Origin: Tridacna crocea
Lineage: Eukaryota; Mollusca; Bivalvia; Cardiida; Cardiidae
Direction of reading: 5' to 3'
Length of the DNA stretch: 64,000 bases
Assembly: GCA_943736015.1 (NCBI GenBank)
Contig: OX031063.1
Span: forward strand, 21,497,501-21,561,500
Shown here: piece by piece, positions 48,601 through 57,007 of the stretch
Position numbering within the stretch: the stretch's first letter is position 1
Layout: each line of letters opens with the position of its first letter
Notes under the pieces: model-generated
Database searches by the model: none
What the model saw: the letters and a program-made list of their open reading frames with translations, nothing else
Told to the model about the DNA's origin: nothing
Program-made: the position numbers and the translations under genes

Positions 48601-51600
48601 CTCTTCTAAACTAAAAGAGACTGCAGACGACAATTTTAAACTTGATGAAAATGACTGAAAGTTCTCCAAAAGGGTTGAAAACACTGTGGGAAAGGAGAAA
48701 TTGCTTGTTACAAGCAATTTCTCCTTTTCCCACAGTGTTTTCAAAACTTATATTGCAGACACATAAAAACCAGGGCTTGTTTGGGAAAGGGTTAAAGATA
48801 CCATAGAAATGCCCTATGGGGTAAAGGGTCAATTTGATTTCTTTCCTAAAAAGTCATGATGGGGATGACTCCATTGATATTTTTCATTTACTTTAGTTTC
48901 TTCTCTAAATGTAAAAATGGGAATGATGCCATTGATATTTTTTCTTTTACTTTGGTGTCTTCTATAAACATGACGATGTGGTGAATCTTTTTTGAACAGC
49001 TATATAATCTTGAAATCTTTGGTCGAGTGAAATGGAAGGCAATTATGCGCAGTTAAGACCTTTTCAAAACTCGAAATCATTGAATGAAGTATCTACTATT
49101 AACACCTTTGGTTGGCAAATGCGTAAATTGAGATGAACAAGCCCGGATTAATGAGATATCAGTTGGGATGAACAAGCACGGATTAATGAGATATCAGTTG
49201 GGATGATCAAGCCTGGATGAATGAGCCCAGGTGAAGAAGCCCTGGGACGAAAAAGCCCTTTTTTCCTTTTCCAACTATGTTTTCTACCTTAAAAAAAAAA
49301 ATCTATATAAAAACAGAACTTTGTTTATTCAGACATATAGGTCTACAGGTTAAGATGGGTACTTAGACAACAAACCTTTCCATCTGGGATCTTTATCCCT
49401 TGGATTCAAAGTGTAATGGGTTGTTATCTTTGGAAAGCATGATTCTGGAAGGTCAGCGAAATGTCGCACTTGCACCTTTGAAATGGCTGAAACTATAAAA
49501 GAGATCATAAATATTCATTTGGTGGTCATTTACAAAAAAAGGATATTAAATACAGATAGCGTTAAAAAAGAATATTGAGTACAAACAGTAAACAGTTTCA
49601 TCACACTTTCAGATTTTAGACAAGAGAACCCTAGTCATGTGTAACCAAGAATGCATGAGATTAACCCATTACCACACAATCCCTACTTTTGACGACCCTG
49701 AGAAAGAAGCCTTTAGAAAACATTGTGGGAAAAGGAGAAAATGCTGGTAACCAGCATTTTCTCCTTTTCCCTCAATGTTTTCTATCCATCTGGAAACAAA
49801 TTTCAATTATCTAGTTACCTTTGTAATGTCGTCTGCAAGTGCTTTGAATTTGGACCAGTCTAAAATTTTGTCGTTTGGTAAAGAGTTGAATTATGAACAA
49901 AGAACCCCTTGTTTGCCAAATCAACCCCAAAATGTTGACATGAATTAAAAAATCTCTACCACACCAATTTAAGTGATGTCTTCTAACATAGTCATAAACA
50001 TAAGCAAGATGTCATGGATAAGATACAAGATGTTTGCCTACATGTACATTAAGAGAGTGACCTATGCAAATCAGGCTGATCTTCACTTATTTTAACACAA
50101 ACTTTTTCATCATCACAGAGAAAACAGAAAAGCATGAAAGTTAATTCTTAAAACAAACCCTAAAACGCATTCATAAGCCAAATTCATCAAATTAATATGC
50201 TCTGCATTAGCCTTATATTAAAACAAACATCATCTTTTCATGGCATTTCCTGTTGTAATGAGTAAATGGCTATGAGCAAAGGTTACATTCACTGAAGTCA
50301 GTGTTCCCACTGGAAATTTTATTTGGGGGTTTTTTGTACCCCCTACAACTGAAAAATGGGGGTATAAGAAAAAAAATGGGGGTACAAATTCAGAAAAAAC
50401 TTGTATGCCCACGACTCTAGATATTTACTGCCTCATTCTTGTTCAGATGCAGAACAATCATATTATAGATATACTCTGTCAATGTACATTTTGAAATGTA
50501 TGCATAACTGACAGTTAAAGAATTGCAAAGTTTTAACTAGACTTTAATGGTCTTTATGCTCATATTTTCACATCCCAGTAGCCTTTTTTACTTCATTTTA
50601 GATTTCATATTTGAAGGTATGACAATAATGGTTCTCAACTGAAGGTAAAGTAATCCATATTGATGATTTGCAGCAAAAAAAAAAAAGTATGTTACATCAA
50701 GATATTTGTAGAAATTTGTAACTTAAATCCATTACAATCTGAAAAGAAAGTATGAAGTGACTCTGATCAGACGATGTAAACAGGAGCATTTTGTTGTGTC
50801 ATGGGTTTCTGCGTTTTTTGGACCGATCTATTTTTCATGTCCATTTAGTTATGGATAGGTGTTTCTGCATGATCTGGCTAATGGTTGATAATATGGATAG
50901 CAAGTCACTTCAAAACCTGTCATTTTACACAAAATCAGCGGATAATGGCTTTTGTTTTTGGTTACATTTTGTCGTGAGGTCTCGCGTGTAACCAAACTTT
51001 GTTATGTGAATTTCAATTCTGTACAGTGATTGACACAATAATCTGCGTGAGTTTGAACACTGATATGAATTCTGTTTTCTCGATGATGAATATTTCTACA
51101 ACTCGTGTGCCTTGCTTGCTTACGGGAACCCGAATTCCGAAACCCGAAAGAACATTTCTGAGCTAATCCCAATGTAGGTTCACAGACGATAGACGTTGAC
51201 GTCAACAAAACGCTCTTTCATAGACTGCGTCAAACAAAGGAGGGCTGAATTAAGGATTCTTTTTGGAAACAAACGAGTCCTAGTCTGCAAAAGAATGCCA
51301 TCTAGCAGGAAATAATGGCAAATTATAGGTCGCGATAATAAAGACCGAGTACGCCGACCATGTAAATGTTCTAAAAATAGAAAGCTGGAAATCCAAAATT
51401 TTTCTGATGTTAGATTTACTTTGTCAGAAAATGGCTTTTACGTGAGCCGTTCTATGCAAACACTTTTTTTTTTCATTTTTATGTTCGATCTTCTTTTCTA
51501 TTTTTTGTGCGTGATTTCACGTACAGGTTTGTAATTTTGTGCGTGTTTTATTTCATTTATACGTTTTTCACGCACGATTTTGCGTGATCGGAAACACTGC

Positions 51601-54600
51601 TGAAGTTGACCAGATCAAACATTATAGGCAGAATCGACCAGACTGTACTGCATTAGGCTTCATAACCAGGTTGGTCTGAAACAGTCAGTCACACTGATTG
51701 TATCAGACCAATTTTGCTGAATATTATATGGACCACTAAGTTTAATCCTCAGCTTCTTTCAGATTCACTAGTCTGTCAGTGCTTTCAGTGCTTTGAATCT
51801 GGTTATCTGTGGCGTTTATTTAAAGAATCATTGCAATTTCAAACGGTCAGATCAACACTTTTTACCAAAGAATTAAATCTTAAAAGGATTCTATAAAAGA
51901 AAGCTTCAGGAGAAAAGGATGGTGACCACTGACCAGCATTTTCTCCTTTTCAAACAATGTTTTCCATACCACCAAAGACAAATTTAATCTTTCAAGCCAC
52001 ATTTGACTTCTCGTAGGCACATGCTTAAATTTTGACTCTAAAATTTTATATGGTAATGAGTCAGGAATAATTTGTTTTCTCAGAAAAATTAAATGCAATA
52101 ATATTGATAGAATGTCAGATAAATTGCAAATAGGATTAAAACGTGCAATCAATACATCATTTGTCAAGGGTATGTTTGATAAACTACCAATATACTGTAT
52201 ATCAGATAACATTACATAATCTTTCCACAATAATTTGTCATGTAACATGAACTCTTTCCTTACTGTAGACTACAAAAGAAACTTTTATGAACAACACAGA
52301 TCAAGATCAGCCTTTACAGACTGTGCAGTTTGATCTGGTCCACTACTTCATTCTAGATTATGACCAATTGTCTCTTCAACTTGAAATTGTACTGTTGATG
52401 CAGCCATTAAAAATTGAAAACTTTTACTTGTAAGTGAAAGAAATAACTTTCCTATCATCTCTCATTCAGTGTAGATACATAAAGTATGTAGCTCAGATTA
52501 CATCATTGTAAATAAAATCTCCATTCTTAGTGATACCTTCTTGTACTCTTTTTATTTGGACTTGAGTTTTTTTTAAAAAAAATCTTTACTCTCTTTAACT
52601 CTTTACCCCATGAGGCATTTCTATGGTACATGTATCTCTAACTGACCCAAAATAACAGCATGGATGAAGCCTTTTCTTATGTGTATATGACACCTTTTGA
52701 TAGTGTATAAAACATTGTGTCAAAAGGTGAAATTGCTCGTCATGAGCAATTTCACCTTTTGCCACAATGTTTTCCAAAGGCTCCTGCAAGCAATGCATAG
52801 AAATGAGTATCTATGGAGTAAAGGGTTAACAGGATAAAAAGGTTTTAGGCTGATCCATATTAGACTAGGCGTCTACTAGGGCCAGGACAATACCCGGATA
52901 GCATGCCGACAACAAATATAATATTCGGTAAAGCTTCCGCATGTTCCTGATGGCTTCATATTGTTGTCCTAGATGCTTCCGCCTGATTCAGAGCCTTCCG
53001 GATCGGCAATTTTGTCCACATCAAAATATTGATCGAGAGCAAAATTTGGACGCGGAAATGAATTTCCTTACACCTTTGGCATCTTGTCCCCGTTGTCGTC
53101 AGGACATCCTGAGTCTTCCACGTATATTCCCGAAAGCTTCAGCGACGCGGACAGCTTGTGGACACTAAGAGGAATCGATACAGAAGGTTTGAGGAACCTT
53201 TCCTGAACTATTAGAGCGGTCGGGTATGCTCTCTGAACACGGGTAAAATGTCTCATGACTTTCGTATCTAGGCAACCTTCTCCCTTAACATTTTTAATTC
53301 AGTACTCTGTCACTTGCACTTTACACAGGGCGGACATGTTTTTAATCTCTCCTGCACACCAATATGCAGAGACAAAAAAGAAAAAAAAAGCGACGGAGAA
53401 AAAAACAGGCGACTGGAATTTGTGGTACTTTTAATTCTTGCTTGTCTAGAGAGACCTTATTTTCTCTGATACACGGCTAATTTGTTGATGTCAGTCTATG
53501 GAATGAGAGATCCAAGCGCTCTTATATCAATTATGAATGCAACCTCTGCATTTCCGTACGGTGTCGGCATAGTTACGTGCACTGAAACTAGTTGTCCCAA
53601 ATGTTTCCTGGTGTAATCCTAAACATGTCTGCGTTGTCCTGAAACGATCGGCTTTCACACCTGAACATTCGGTACCATTCCGGATTGTTTACACGGACAA
53701 TCCTAAGTATGCTAGCAAGAGGTCCGCGGACAGTCCAGTGATAAATACATTTCTGTACTGAATCTATATTTTTTCACAGGAAGGTATGCCGAAATGAATT
53801 TATTTTTACTGCGAAGCTTCCTTGTCCCCTCTGTAGCCTAGTGAACGCCAGGCATTAAAAGCATCTGAAGAGAGCTATTTTAGGGTTTTGCATTTTAAGG
53901 TTAGAAAACCTGTATTAATGTTGATCAAGTATATTGCAATGTCTATGTGATTTGATAAGAGAAAATATGTCTTACCTGCATTTCTCCTTTTTCCATAATG
54001 TTTTCATGGGCTTTTTTATCAGGTTTCTTTCAAGATTGGACTATAAGGTATTTGGGATTCAATGTTGTTTATCAAATCACACATACATTGCAATATACTT
54101 CATCAACATTAATACATTTGATCAATTGAAATACCTGTTTCAGTAACTTTCTAAAACAATCAGCAGTAAATTGTTCATAAAGCCTCAAAGTGTTTAAGAC
54201 TTCACCACACAAATTTTTTTTATACACAAACAATTTCAAGGTGCATAAAGACAACAAATTTATTGTGCAACATTGAAAAGTAGCTTGACTTACTGAATTT
54301 GTATTCTTTTACTTATACACACACACCATACAGAAAGTAGTGCAGGGATGAAACTCTCTAATTAGTCACAAGAAAAACATTTTATGATACATGGTCTTAA
54401 TAATTGACCCCTCTTCGTCAAAAGTGTGGGATTCCCACAGCTTAGATGAAACACTGTTTCTTGATCAAACAATAATTTGATTAAAAAACATGCAAGAATG
54501 TATAGCCTTGTGTGTATGTATTCCTTGATGATAAGAAAACAACACAATGAAACTATGGATAAAGACAAGAGCACAAGTTAGAAATTACACGCTTTTCAAA

Positions 54601-56182
54601 AAAAAATTCTGGTCAGCTTCAAAGAAAAAATATATAACCTAGATGTTAATTTCTATGAACAGCATTCTAAAAAAAGATGATGGCCTTCAAGAGCGAACAA
54701 AGTGAACCATAATGCCGGGGGTTTGAAATAACTATTTTTTCGAGCAGAAATTCATAGATCCTTGTATTTTCTAGGAAGGAATATTATCTAGAAACAAGAA
54801 AACAATTGTGTAAATTTCAGGTAATGAATATATAGATCTATAATCAGTTGTATTTTACTGTAAATCTAAATATTTTTGTCTCGTATTTGGCTCAATTCAA
54901 GGGCGATACAACATTTGAATGTTGGTGAGGGTTTTGATCTAAAATATCATGTGATGTCATTTAACGACTAGCTTTATGAGATGTAAACAAAATGTAGTAC
55001 ACTGGTCTATCCCACAGACAGATGTAGGTATGTATAGCTCGTATTGATATGAGGGGAGACTTGCAATATTATAATAGCTGTATTATACCTTCAGTCTGAA
55101 GGTGTCTGCTCCGATGCTTTTTTTGTTACTGTTCTTCGCACACACCTTCATGTCAGCCCTTGTTAAAAGTATTTGGAACTAATATGATTTTACACGCATC
55201 TTTTTGAAGGCCTCTATGCGACCGTAATTCCAATTACAACTGATAAAATGGGCATGGATCGTTAGATAAATGATTATCAGAGCAGACCTTCAGACTTACA
55301 GCTAGCTTCTGTAGTGACATGGTAGAGTGTTCGCCTAGAGACCCAGTGGTCCAGGGTTCAAATCCCGCCAGTGGCGGCTGTTTTTTGAGAACCAGGGGTG
55401 TTCAATTTCAGAATTTTCCCACTTGCCCATGGACAAGTTGGACTGGATTTCCTACTTGTCCGAATTTAAAGTTTACTAAGTCCTTTTTCCCCACACAGCA
55501 ACTGCATGTAGCGAAAGGCCTCACACAGGGTCAATACATTTAGTTTGTACCTTGAGGGTGCTTACTTCAACATAGGTTATGCAAAACTTGGAATAGAGCT
55601 TTTGAGGATCGTCATTGATGTAATTATGACATATCCTTTTCTGGTTTGGGTAAAAAATTCACCTGCCCATGGACAAATGCTCTGCAAAAATTTACATGTC
55701 CGCAAGCAAAACGTCCCGAGCCGGGCAAGTCGGGCATAGGAATTCCACACCACTGAGAACCGTCACATTGGCGATTAACAGTTCTCAAAAACAGCCGTCA
55801 ATGGCGGGGTTTGAACCCTGAACAAATTAACACCAAGATAGAATTGGAAACCTAATTTGGAAGTTGGAATGAACCATTACAATTTCATGAGTCTGTGCTG
55901 ATTTTTTTTTTCAGATATGATAAAAATCTAAAAAGTCACCTTATGTAAATATCCATCGTTATATTTTGTGACCTTTATTCAAATGTCAATCTTCATCGAA
56001 ATACCTGGTTGAATTCAACTCGTTTCGACTGCAAACGAACATTATTTTTACATTAATAAGTATCACAGTTTCTTACGTTTATTCTCATATGTTTCACAAA
56101 ATATAAAGGGTTTTTAAATCTCCATGAGTCAAAACTTACTAATTCGTCTGCAACGAGAGATATTTCGTGCTAACCCGGCCAT
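30519..56182 (-). CDS. ETFDH: ETFDH gene: electron-transfer-flavoprotein:ubiquinone oxidoreductase (whole locus, 14 exons)
   Basis: ETFDH is an inner-mitochondrial-membrane flavoprotein that passes electrons from fatty-acid and amino-acid dehydrogenases, via ETF, through FAD and a 4Fe-4S cluster to ubiquinone. Fourteen exons on the - strand join to 1836 nt (611 codons plus stop), against 617 residues in human. All introns are GT-AG and all phases agree. Residues 1-30 are Arg-rich with no acid ([13 protein letters not shown]), as in a mitochondrial presequence. GGGPAG at 70-75 is the FAD dinucleotide motif. Cys555, 580, 583 and 586 match the four cluster ligands. The protein ends PAYNGM as in vertebrates. 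The start is fixed by an in-frame TAG at 56198-56200. Introns are loaded with repeats, and intron 1 is 6.6 kb. No frameshift or missing key residue is seen, so the gene looks functional. Confidence 0.98.
30765..30992. mobile_element. MITE family B in ETFDH intron 13
   Basis: TTAACCCTTTCCCAATTGAG to GTTTGGGAAAGAGTCAA. The hairpin arms read GGAGAAATAGCTCATTAC / GGGCAATTTCTCC, partly decayed. Confidence 0.8.
31467..31688 (-). CDS. ETFDH: ETFDH exon 13 (codons 484-558)
   Basis: It encodes [20 protein letters not shown], then [20 protein letters not shown] and [12 protein letters not shown]. Cys555 in RFCPAG is the first cluster ligand. Donor CAG|GTTTGT, acceptor TTACCAG. Confidence 0.97.
32644..32997. 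mobile_element. Two fused family A MITE remnants in ETFDH intron 12
   Basis: The first begins TTAACTCTTTACAGAATGAC and loses its right hairpin arm at about 32788. The second begins TAACTCTTTACAACACAAGC and ends GTGTGGCAATGAGTTAA. Confidence 0.7.
33091..33273 (-). CDS. ETFDH: ETFDH exon 12 (codons 423-484)
   Basis: It encodes [20 protein letters not shown], then [15 protein letters not shown] and [11 protein letters not shown]. The order matches the human segment from YEDNLKNSWVWKEL to EPWTLKHKG. Donor GAG|GTACAT, acceptor TGTCCAG. Confidence 0.97.
33791..34013. mobile_element. MITE family A with shortened hairpin tip, ETFDH intron 11
   Basis: GTAACCCTTTACCAAACAAC to TTTGTAAAGGGTTAA. The hairpin tip reads AAAATGCTGGCATTTT: the tip was removed symmetrically, leaving shorter perfect arms. 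Confidence 0.8.
34146..34314 (-). CDS. ETFDH: ETFDH exon 11 (codons 367-423)
   Basis: It begins [19 protein letters not shown] and continues [18 protein letters not shown] and [10 protein letters not shown]. This segment in pig ETF-QO lies near the membrane-bound, FAD-contacting part. Donor ATAG|GTATGT, acceptor CTTGCAG. Confidence 0.97.
34773..34916 (-). CDS. ETFDH: ETFDH exon 10 (codons 319-366)
   Basis: Exactly 48 codons in phase 0: [42 protein letters not shown]. Donor CAG|GTACAA, acceptor TATATAG. Confidence 0.97.
35025..35263. mobile_element. MITE family A with duplicated hairpin arm, ETFDH intron 9
   Basis: TTAACCCTTTCCCAAACAAT to TTTGGTAAGGAGTTAA. The core reads GGTAACCAGCATTTTCCAGC then ATTTTCTCC: the right arm's CAGCATTTTC is repeated. 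Confidence 0.8.
35377..37003 (+). repeat. Composite tandem repeat, units of about 165 bp, ETFDH intron 9 (copy 1)
   Basis: The head is AACAAGAGGACAATGATGGT, CCTATATCGCTCACCTGAGT. Then come about seven head-to-tail units starting near GCCAGTTTTGACCCCAGG (phase points 35629, 35796, 35961, 36126, 36292, 36459; spacing 165-167). The tail reads GGTTGCTATGGCAACCAAAA, GATTGGCCCAGTGCTTTAG, GCTCACCATGAGCACTTCG. Each unit includes CATCATATGAACAATCTTGG and TACCAAATATCAAAGCTCT. It has the same architecture and orientation as 40789-42653, so this is one element family with a variable unit number. Confidence 0.85.
37265..37336 (-). CDS. ETFDH: ETFDH exon 9 (codons 295-318)
   Basis: 24 codons in phase 0: [24 protein letters not shown]. 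Donor GTT|GTGAGT, acceptor TTTACAG. Confidence 0.96.
37880..38112. mobile_element. MITE family A, ETFDH intron 8
   Basis: TTAACCCTTAACCAGACGAC to GTGCGGTAAAGGGTTAA. The left hairpin arm has decayed (GGAAAAAAATGCTG). It ends 30 bp from exon 8. Confidence 0.8.
38143..38355 (-). CDS. ETFDH: ETFDH exon 8 (codons 224-294)
   Basis: 71 codons: [76 protein letters not shown] is the second FAD-contacting segment of the family. Donor TTG|GTAAGT, acceptor TTTACAG. Confidence 0.98.
38526..38612 (+). other. tRNA-like remnant (SINE head or tRNA pseudogene)
   Basis: TTTAGCTCAGTAGTTATGAT resembles a D arm / A box, GGTCTTTTAAACC resembles an anticodon arm (TTT, Lys-like) and GGGTTCGATTCCC is a perfect B box. 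An insertion between the anticodon and T arms and the lack of a paired acceptor stem argue against a working tRNA. Confidence 0.5.
39004..39081 (-). CDS. ETFDH: ETFDH exon 7 (codons 198-223)
   Basis: 26 codons: [26 protein letters not shown]. Nearly identical to vertebrates. Donor AAG|GTAGGT, acceptor CCAATAG. Confidence 0.98.
39980..40098 (-). CDS. ETFDH: ETFDH exon 6 (codons 158-197)
   Basis: It encodes [39 protein letters not shown]. Donor GAA|GTAAGT, acceptor ATTTCAG. A 57-bp stretch of this exon (39996-40052) is duplicated at 41025-41081 in intron 5. Confidence 0.98.
40789..42653 (+). repeat. Composite tandem repeat, units of about 165 bp, ETFDH intron 5 (copy 2)
   Basis: The head is AACAAGAGGACCATGACAGT, CCTATATCACTCACCTGAGT. 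About nine or ten units follow, then the tail GGTTGCCATGGCAACCAGAG, AAGCTCACCATGAGCACTTC, CTGCTCAGGTGAGCT. The tail contains a small palindrome (AGCTCACC...GGTGAGCT). One unit is interrupted by ETFDH exon sequence at 41025. Confidence 0.85.
41025..41081 (-). pseudogene. ETFDH: ETFDH exon 6 fragment inside the tandem array
   Basis: The run starting CCTGGATAAATTTCTACTCC and ending AAGCCATCTCACAAA repeats 39996-40052. It differs by two C to T changes (in CTGCCTGC and GACCAAG) and one missing A at the right edge. On the coding strand one change is silent and one gives Gly to Ser. It has no splice sites and sits in the middle of a repeat unit, joined at a CCTGG shared by unit and exon. It is a dead copy. 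Confidence 0.93.
42705..44440 (+). repeat. Third tandem array, units of about 160 bp, ETFDH intron 5
   Basis: About ten to eleven degenerate units contain TTTGGAAGTTATGCCCCAGA, AAAATTTACAAAGGGCAATA, GGAATAGAGTTATGGTTCTT and GTACACTGCACTTCTCCTCA. Landmark spacing varies from about 120 to 180 because of indels. The array ends in a non-repeated tail with ACAGACAGAGGGACAGAGTG and ACCCCCCCCACC. It lies directly after the composite repeat copy 2. Open frames through it are products of the repetition. Confidence 0.8.
44719..44800 (-). CDS. ETFDH: ETFDH exon 5 (codons 131-158)
   Basis: [28 protein letters not shown]. Donor CCAG|GTAAGA, acceptor TTTACAG. Confidence 0.96.
44821..45048. mobile_element. 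Repeat family D copy, ETFDH intron 4
   Basis: It is bounded by TTAACCCATAAAGCGTAACC on the left and GGCACTCTAGAGCTTAA on the right, with a decayed hairpin AGATTAGACTGAAC / TGTGCAGTCTGATA. It lies 20 bp from exon 5. Confidence 0.6.
45546..46057 (+). mobile_element. SINE-like retroposon with perfect 13-bp target duplication, ETFDH intron 4
   Basis: AATTCCAGATAAT occurs at 45546-45558 and again at 46045-46057. The insert between (45559-46044, 486 bp) starts CCCCGTGGGGTCCCGGGG and ends GTCGACGGGCCATAAAACAC, TATTCATTC. CATGTCGTAAAAGGCGAC occurs twice inside (45628 and 45868). The exact flanking duplication and short tandem tail indicate target-primed reverse transcription by a LINE. No tRNA-like head is evident, so it could be a SINE of another origin or a short LINE 3' end. 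Confidence 0.85.
46234..46444. mobile_element. MITE family A, ETFDH intron 4
   Basis: TTAACCCTTTACCACAAAAT to GTCTGGTAATGAGTTAA. The right hairpin arm is deleted (AAATGATGGTAACCAGAATT then TTCTACCC). Confidence 0.8.
46514..46590 (-). CDS. ETFDH: ETFDH exon 4 (codons 105-130)
   Basis: [33 protein letters not shown] is nearly invariant in the family. Donor GAT|GTGAGT, acceptor TTTTCAG. Confidence 0.97.
47497..47649 (-). CDS. ETFDH: ETFDH exon 3 (codons 54-105)
   Basis: It carries the FAD-binding beta-alpha-beta start: [20 protein letters not shown], then [25 protein letters not shown]. Donor ATAG|GTGAGT, acceptor CTGTTCAG. Confidence 0.98.
48384..48832. mobile_element. MITE family C interrupted by a family B copy
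   Basis: Family C is defined by TTAACCCTTTACTCCATAGA at one end, CCTATGGGGTAAAGGGTCAA at the other, and a hairpin of AAATTGCTC around ATGA (arms extended by GTGAAATTGCT). Removing the family B insert at 48571-48795 joins GCTGTTATTAGGGTCA to AGATACCATAGAAATGCC, as in the uninterrupted copy at 52595-52829 (in reverse). Confidence 0.85.
48571..48795. mobile_element. MITE family B nested in family C, TTAA duplicated
   Basis: TTAACTCTTTCCCAAATGAC to GTTTGGGAAAGGGTTAA, with an intact hairpin (GGAGAAATTGCTTGTTACAA / GCAATTTCTCC). Both edges carry TTAA inside the host family C sequence. Confidence 0.88.
49376..49492 (-). CDS. ETFDH: ETFDH exon 2 (codons 15-54)
   Basis: Presequence and mature N terminus: [43 protein letters not shown] is a plausible region for presequence cleavage. 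ITTHYT and PRDKDPRW match vertebrate ETFDH. Donor AAAG|GTTTGT, acceptor TTATAG. Confidence 0.95.
49661..49889. mobile_element. MITE family A, ETFDH intron 1
   Basis: TTAACCCATTACCACACAAT to TTTGGTAAAGAGTTGAA, with the hairpin at about 49722-49770 having one mismatch (TTTTCCCTCAATG). The right TTAA has decayed to TTGA. Confidence 0.85.
51862..52065. mobile_element. MITE family A, decayed
   Basis: Recognised by CAGCATTTTCTCCTTTTCAA, ACAATGTTTTCCATACC and TATGGTAATGAGTCAGG. The left end is uncertain. Confidence 0.55.
52595..52829. mobile_element. MITE family C, uninterrupted copy
   Basis: TTAACTCTTTACCCCATGAG to CTATGGAGTAAAGGGTTAA. The hairpin at about 52715-52765 has arms CAAAAGGTGAAATTGCTC and GAGCAATTTCACCTTTTG around GTCAT. 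Confidence 0.85.
52830..53880. other. Non-coding stretch of unusual composition in ETFDH intron 1
   Basis: It contains more CpG and less AT than neighbouring introns (for example GACGCGGACAGCTTGTGGAC, GGTCCGCGGACAGTCC). Small open frames on both strands overlap and match no family I recognise. No repeat boundary is visible. Confidence 0.35.
55305..55400 (+). mobile_element. tRNA-derived SINE head
   Basis: TGACATGGTAGAGTGTTCGC resembles an A box and CAGGGTTCAAATCCCGCC contains a B box. GGCGGCTGTTTTTTGAGAAC follows. The T stem pairs only partly and there is no acceptor stem, so a working tRNA is unlikely. An inverted relative of the 3' part lies at 55745-55826. Confidence 0.55.
55745..55830 (-). 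mobile_element. Inverted partner of the SINE head
   Basis: On the - strand CAGGGTTCAAACCCCGCCAT, TGACGGCTGTTTTTGAGAAC mirrors 55360-55400. The stretch between (55400-55745) has a repeated CTTGCCC / GCCCATGGACAA motif in both halves, suggesting another small insert between the two. Confidence 0.5.
56140..56182 (-). CDS. ETFDH: ETFDH exon 1, coding part (codons 1-15)
   Basis: ATG at 56182-56180, preceded by an in-frame TAG at 56200-56198, so no upstream start in this frame is possible on an unspliced leader. It encodes [14 protein letters not shown], ending ATT A|GTAAGT. Four of the 14 residues are Arg and none is acidic. Confidence 0.9.
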
Positions 56183-56327
56183 TTCTTCTTCGTGGATCTA
56201 ATAATCTATAGCGTGAAGGTACACAGCGGTAGAATGAGCGAGGGTTAAAGTAGTTCCGGCTTAAATTTTGCCGGAATATCCCGTATGTTTGTAGCTTGAA
56301 ACTGATTCAAACGCTTTGGAATTTTAG

Positions 56328-56549
56328 TTCAACTCACACGAGAACGACTTGTCCAAGTCAAAAGGATTCGCAGACGACAATTTAATTCAGGTTAAAATGA
56401 CAGAATTTGTATGATAGGCTAGAAAACATAGTGAGAAAACGAGACAATGCCGTTTCTTGTATTTTCTCTTTTTTCCACGATGTTTTCAAACAGACTTTTT
56501 CATCGGTTTGCTAAATGCGAAAACTCGAAATTGTCTGCTAAAGAGTTAA
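56328..56549. mobile_element. MITE family A just upstream of ETFDH
   Basis: Recognised by AGTCAAAAGGATTCGCAGAC, GGCTAGAAAACATAGTGAGA, a decayed hairpin and GTCTGCTAAAGAGTTAA. Its near edge is about 146 bp from the ETFDH start codon, so it lies in the promoter or 5' leader. Confidence 0.65.
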
Positions 56550-56741
56550 TTGACTAGTCTTCAAAAATAGTAAAAATCCCAAATGTAGCAATTGTCATTT
56601 TCTAAGCTTTTTAAGTCTTTGGATTTCAAACTCATTATAGATCTGCATGTATGCTTTTAATTAAATGACTGGAATCTACATGGGCAGCAAAAGGACATGT
56701 AGTATACATATATAAAGTCATTGCCAACAAGTTTTCTAATT

Positions 56742-56995
56742 CTATACAAACCATACCGTGGGTCGACTCTTAACGATCCCGAAAAAGAAGGTTTTTAAAA
56801 ACAGTGTGGGAAAAGAATAAAATGCTGGTAACCAGCATTTTTTTTTTCTTTTCCCGCAATGTTTTCTACCTTTTGAAAGACAAATTTAAAAAAAAAATTG
56901 AACAACATTTCAAATGTCACTTGCAAATTTATGCTTTCGATGTCGACATGTCTTAAATTTTCTCGTTTTGAAGAAAATTAACTCGTTACCTGATG
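56742..56995. mobile_element. MITE family A, decayed
   Basis: GGTCGACTCTTAACGATCCC, GTGGGAAAAGAATAAAATGC, GGTAACCAGCATTTTTTTTT and ATGCTTTCGATGTCGACATG mark the element. Both ends are diverged. Confidence 0.6.
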
Positions 56996-57007
56996 CAGGC
57001 CCGTAGG

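Larger units (their letters stand above)
48021..49257. mobile_element. Foldback-like element with GGACGAACAAGCC-type arms, ETFDH intron 2
   Basis: The left arm (48025-48125) has iterated TTGTTCGTCC / CTGGGCTTGTTCATG units. The right arm (49131-49257) has inverted GATGAACAAGCCCGG, GATGAACAAGCACGG, GATGATCAAGCCTGG, GATGAATGAGCCCAGG units. The first three right-arm units are spaced 35 bp. The core holds no gene but has accumulated a nested pair of MITEs (48384-48832). Confidence 0.65.
47928..49300. mobile_element. MITE family A split at its hairpin by a foldback-like element
   Basis: The left half (about 47928-48020) runs through GACAATCCAAGTTTTGACAG and AACATAGTGGGAAAAGGAGA to the loop sequence GTAACCAG. 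The right half resumes at about 49258 with TTTTTTCCTTTTCCAACTAT, GTTTTCTACC. The split is at the palindrome centre. No clean target duplication can be read because the right arm tip is lost. Confidence 0.65.
49493..56139 (-). other. ETFDH intron 1 (6.6 kb)
   Basis: It holds MITEs (49661, 51862, 52595), tRNA-like retroposon heads (55305-55830) and two stretches that are less AT-rich and contain more CpG (about 51000-51620 and 52860-53830). The first contains TTGACGTCAA at 51194. No exon with recognisable product is seen in either. They may be regulatory or undated insertions. Confidence 0.5.

Noticed and set aside
55305..55385. Functional tRNA gene
   Set aside because: A and B boxes are present but T-stem pairing is poor and the acceptor stem is missing. 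A SINE head is more likely.
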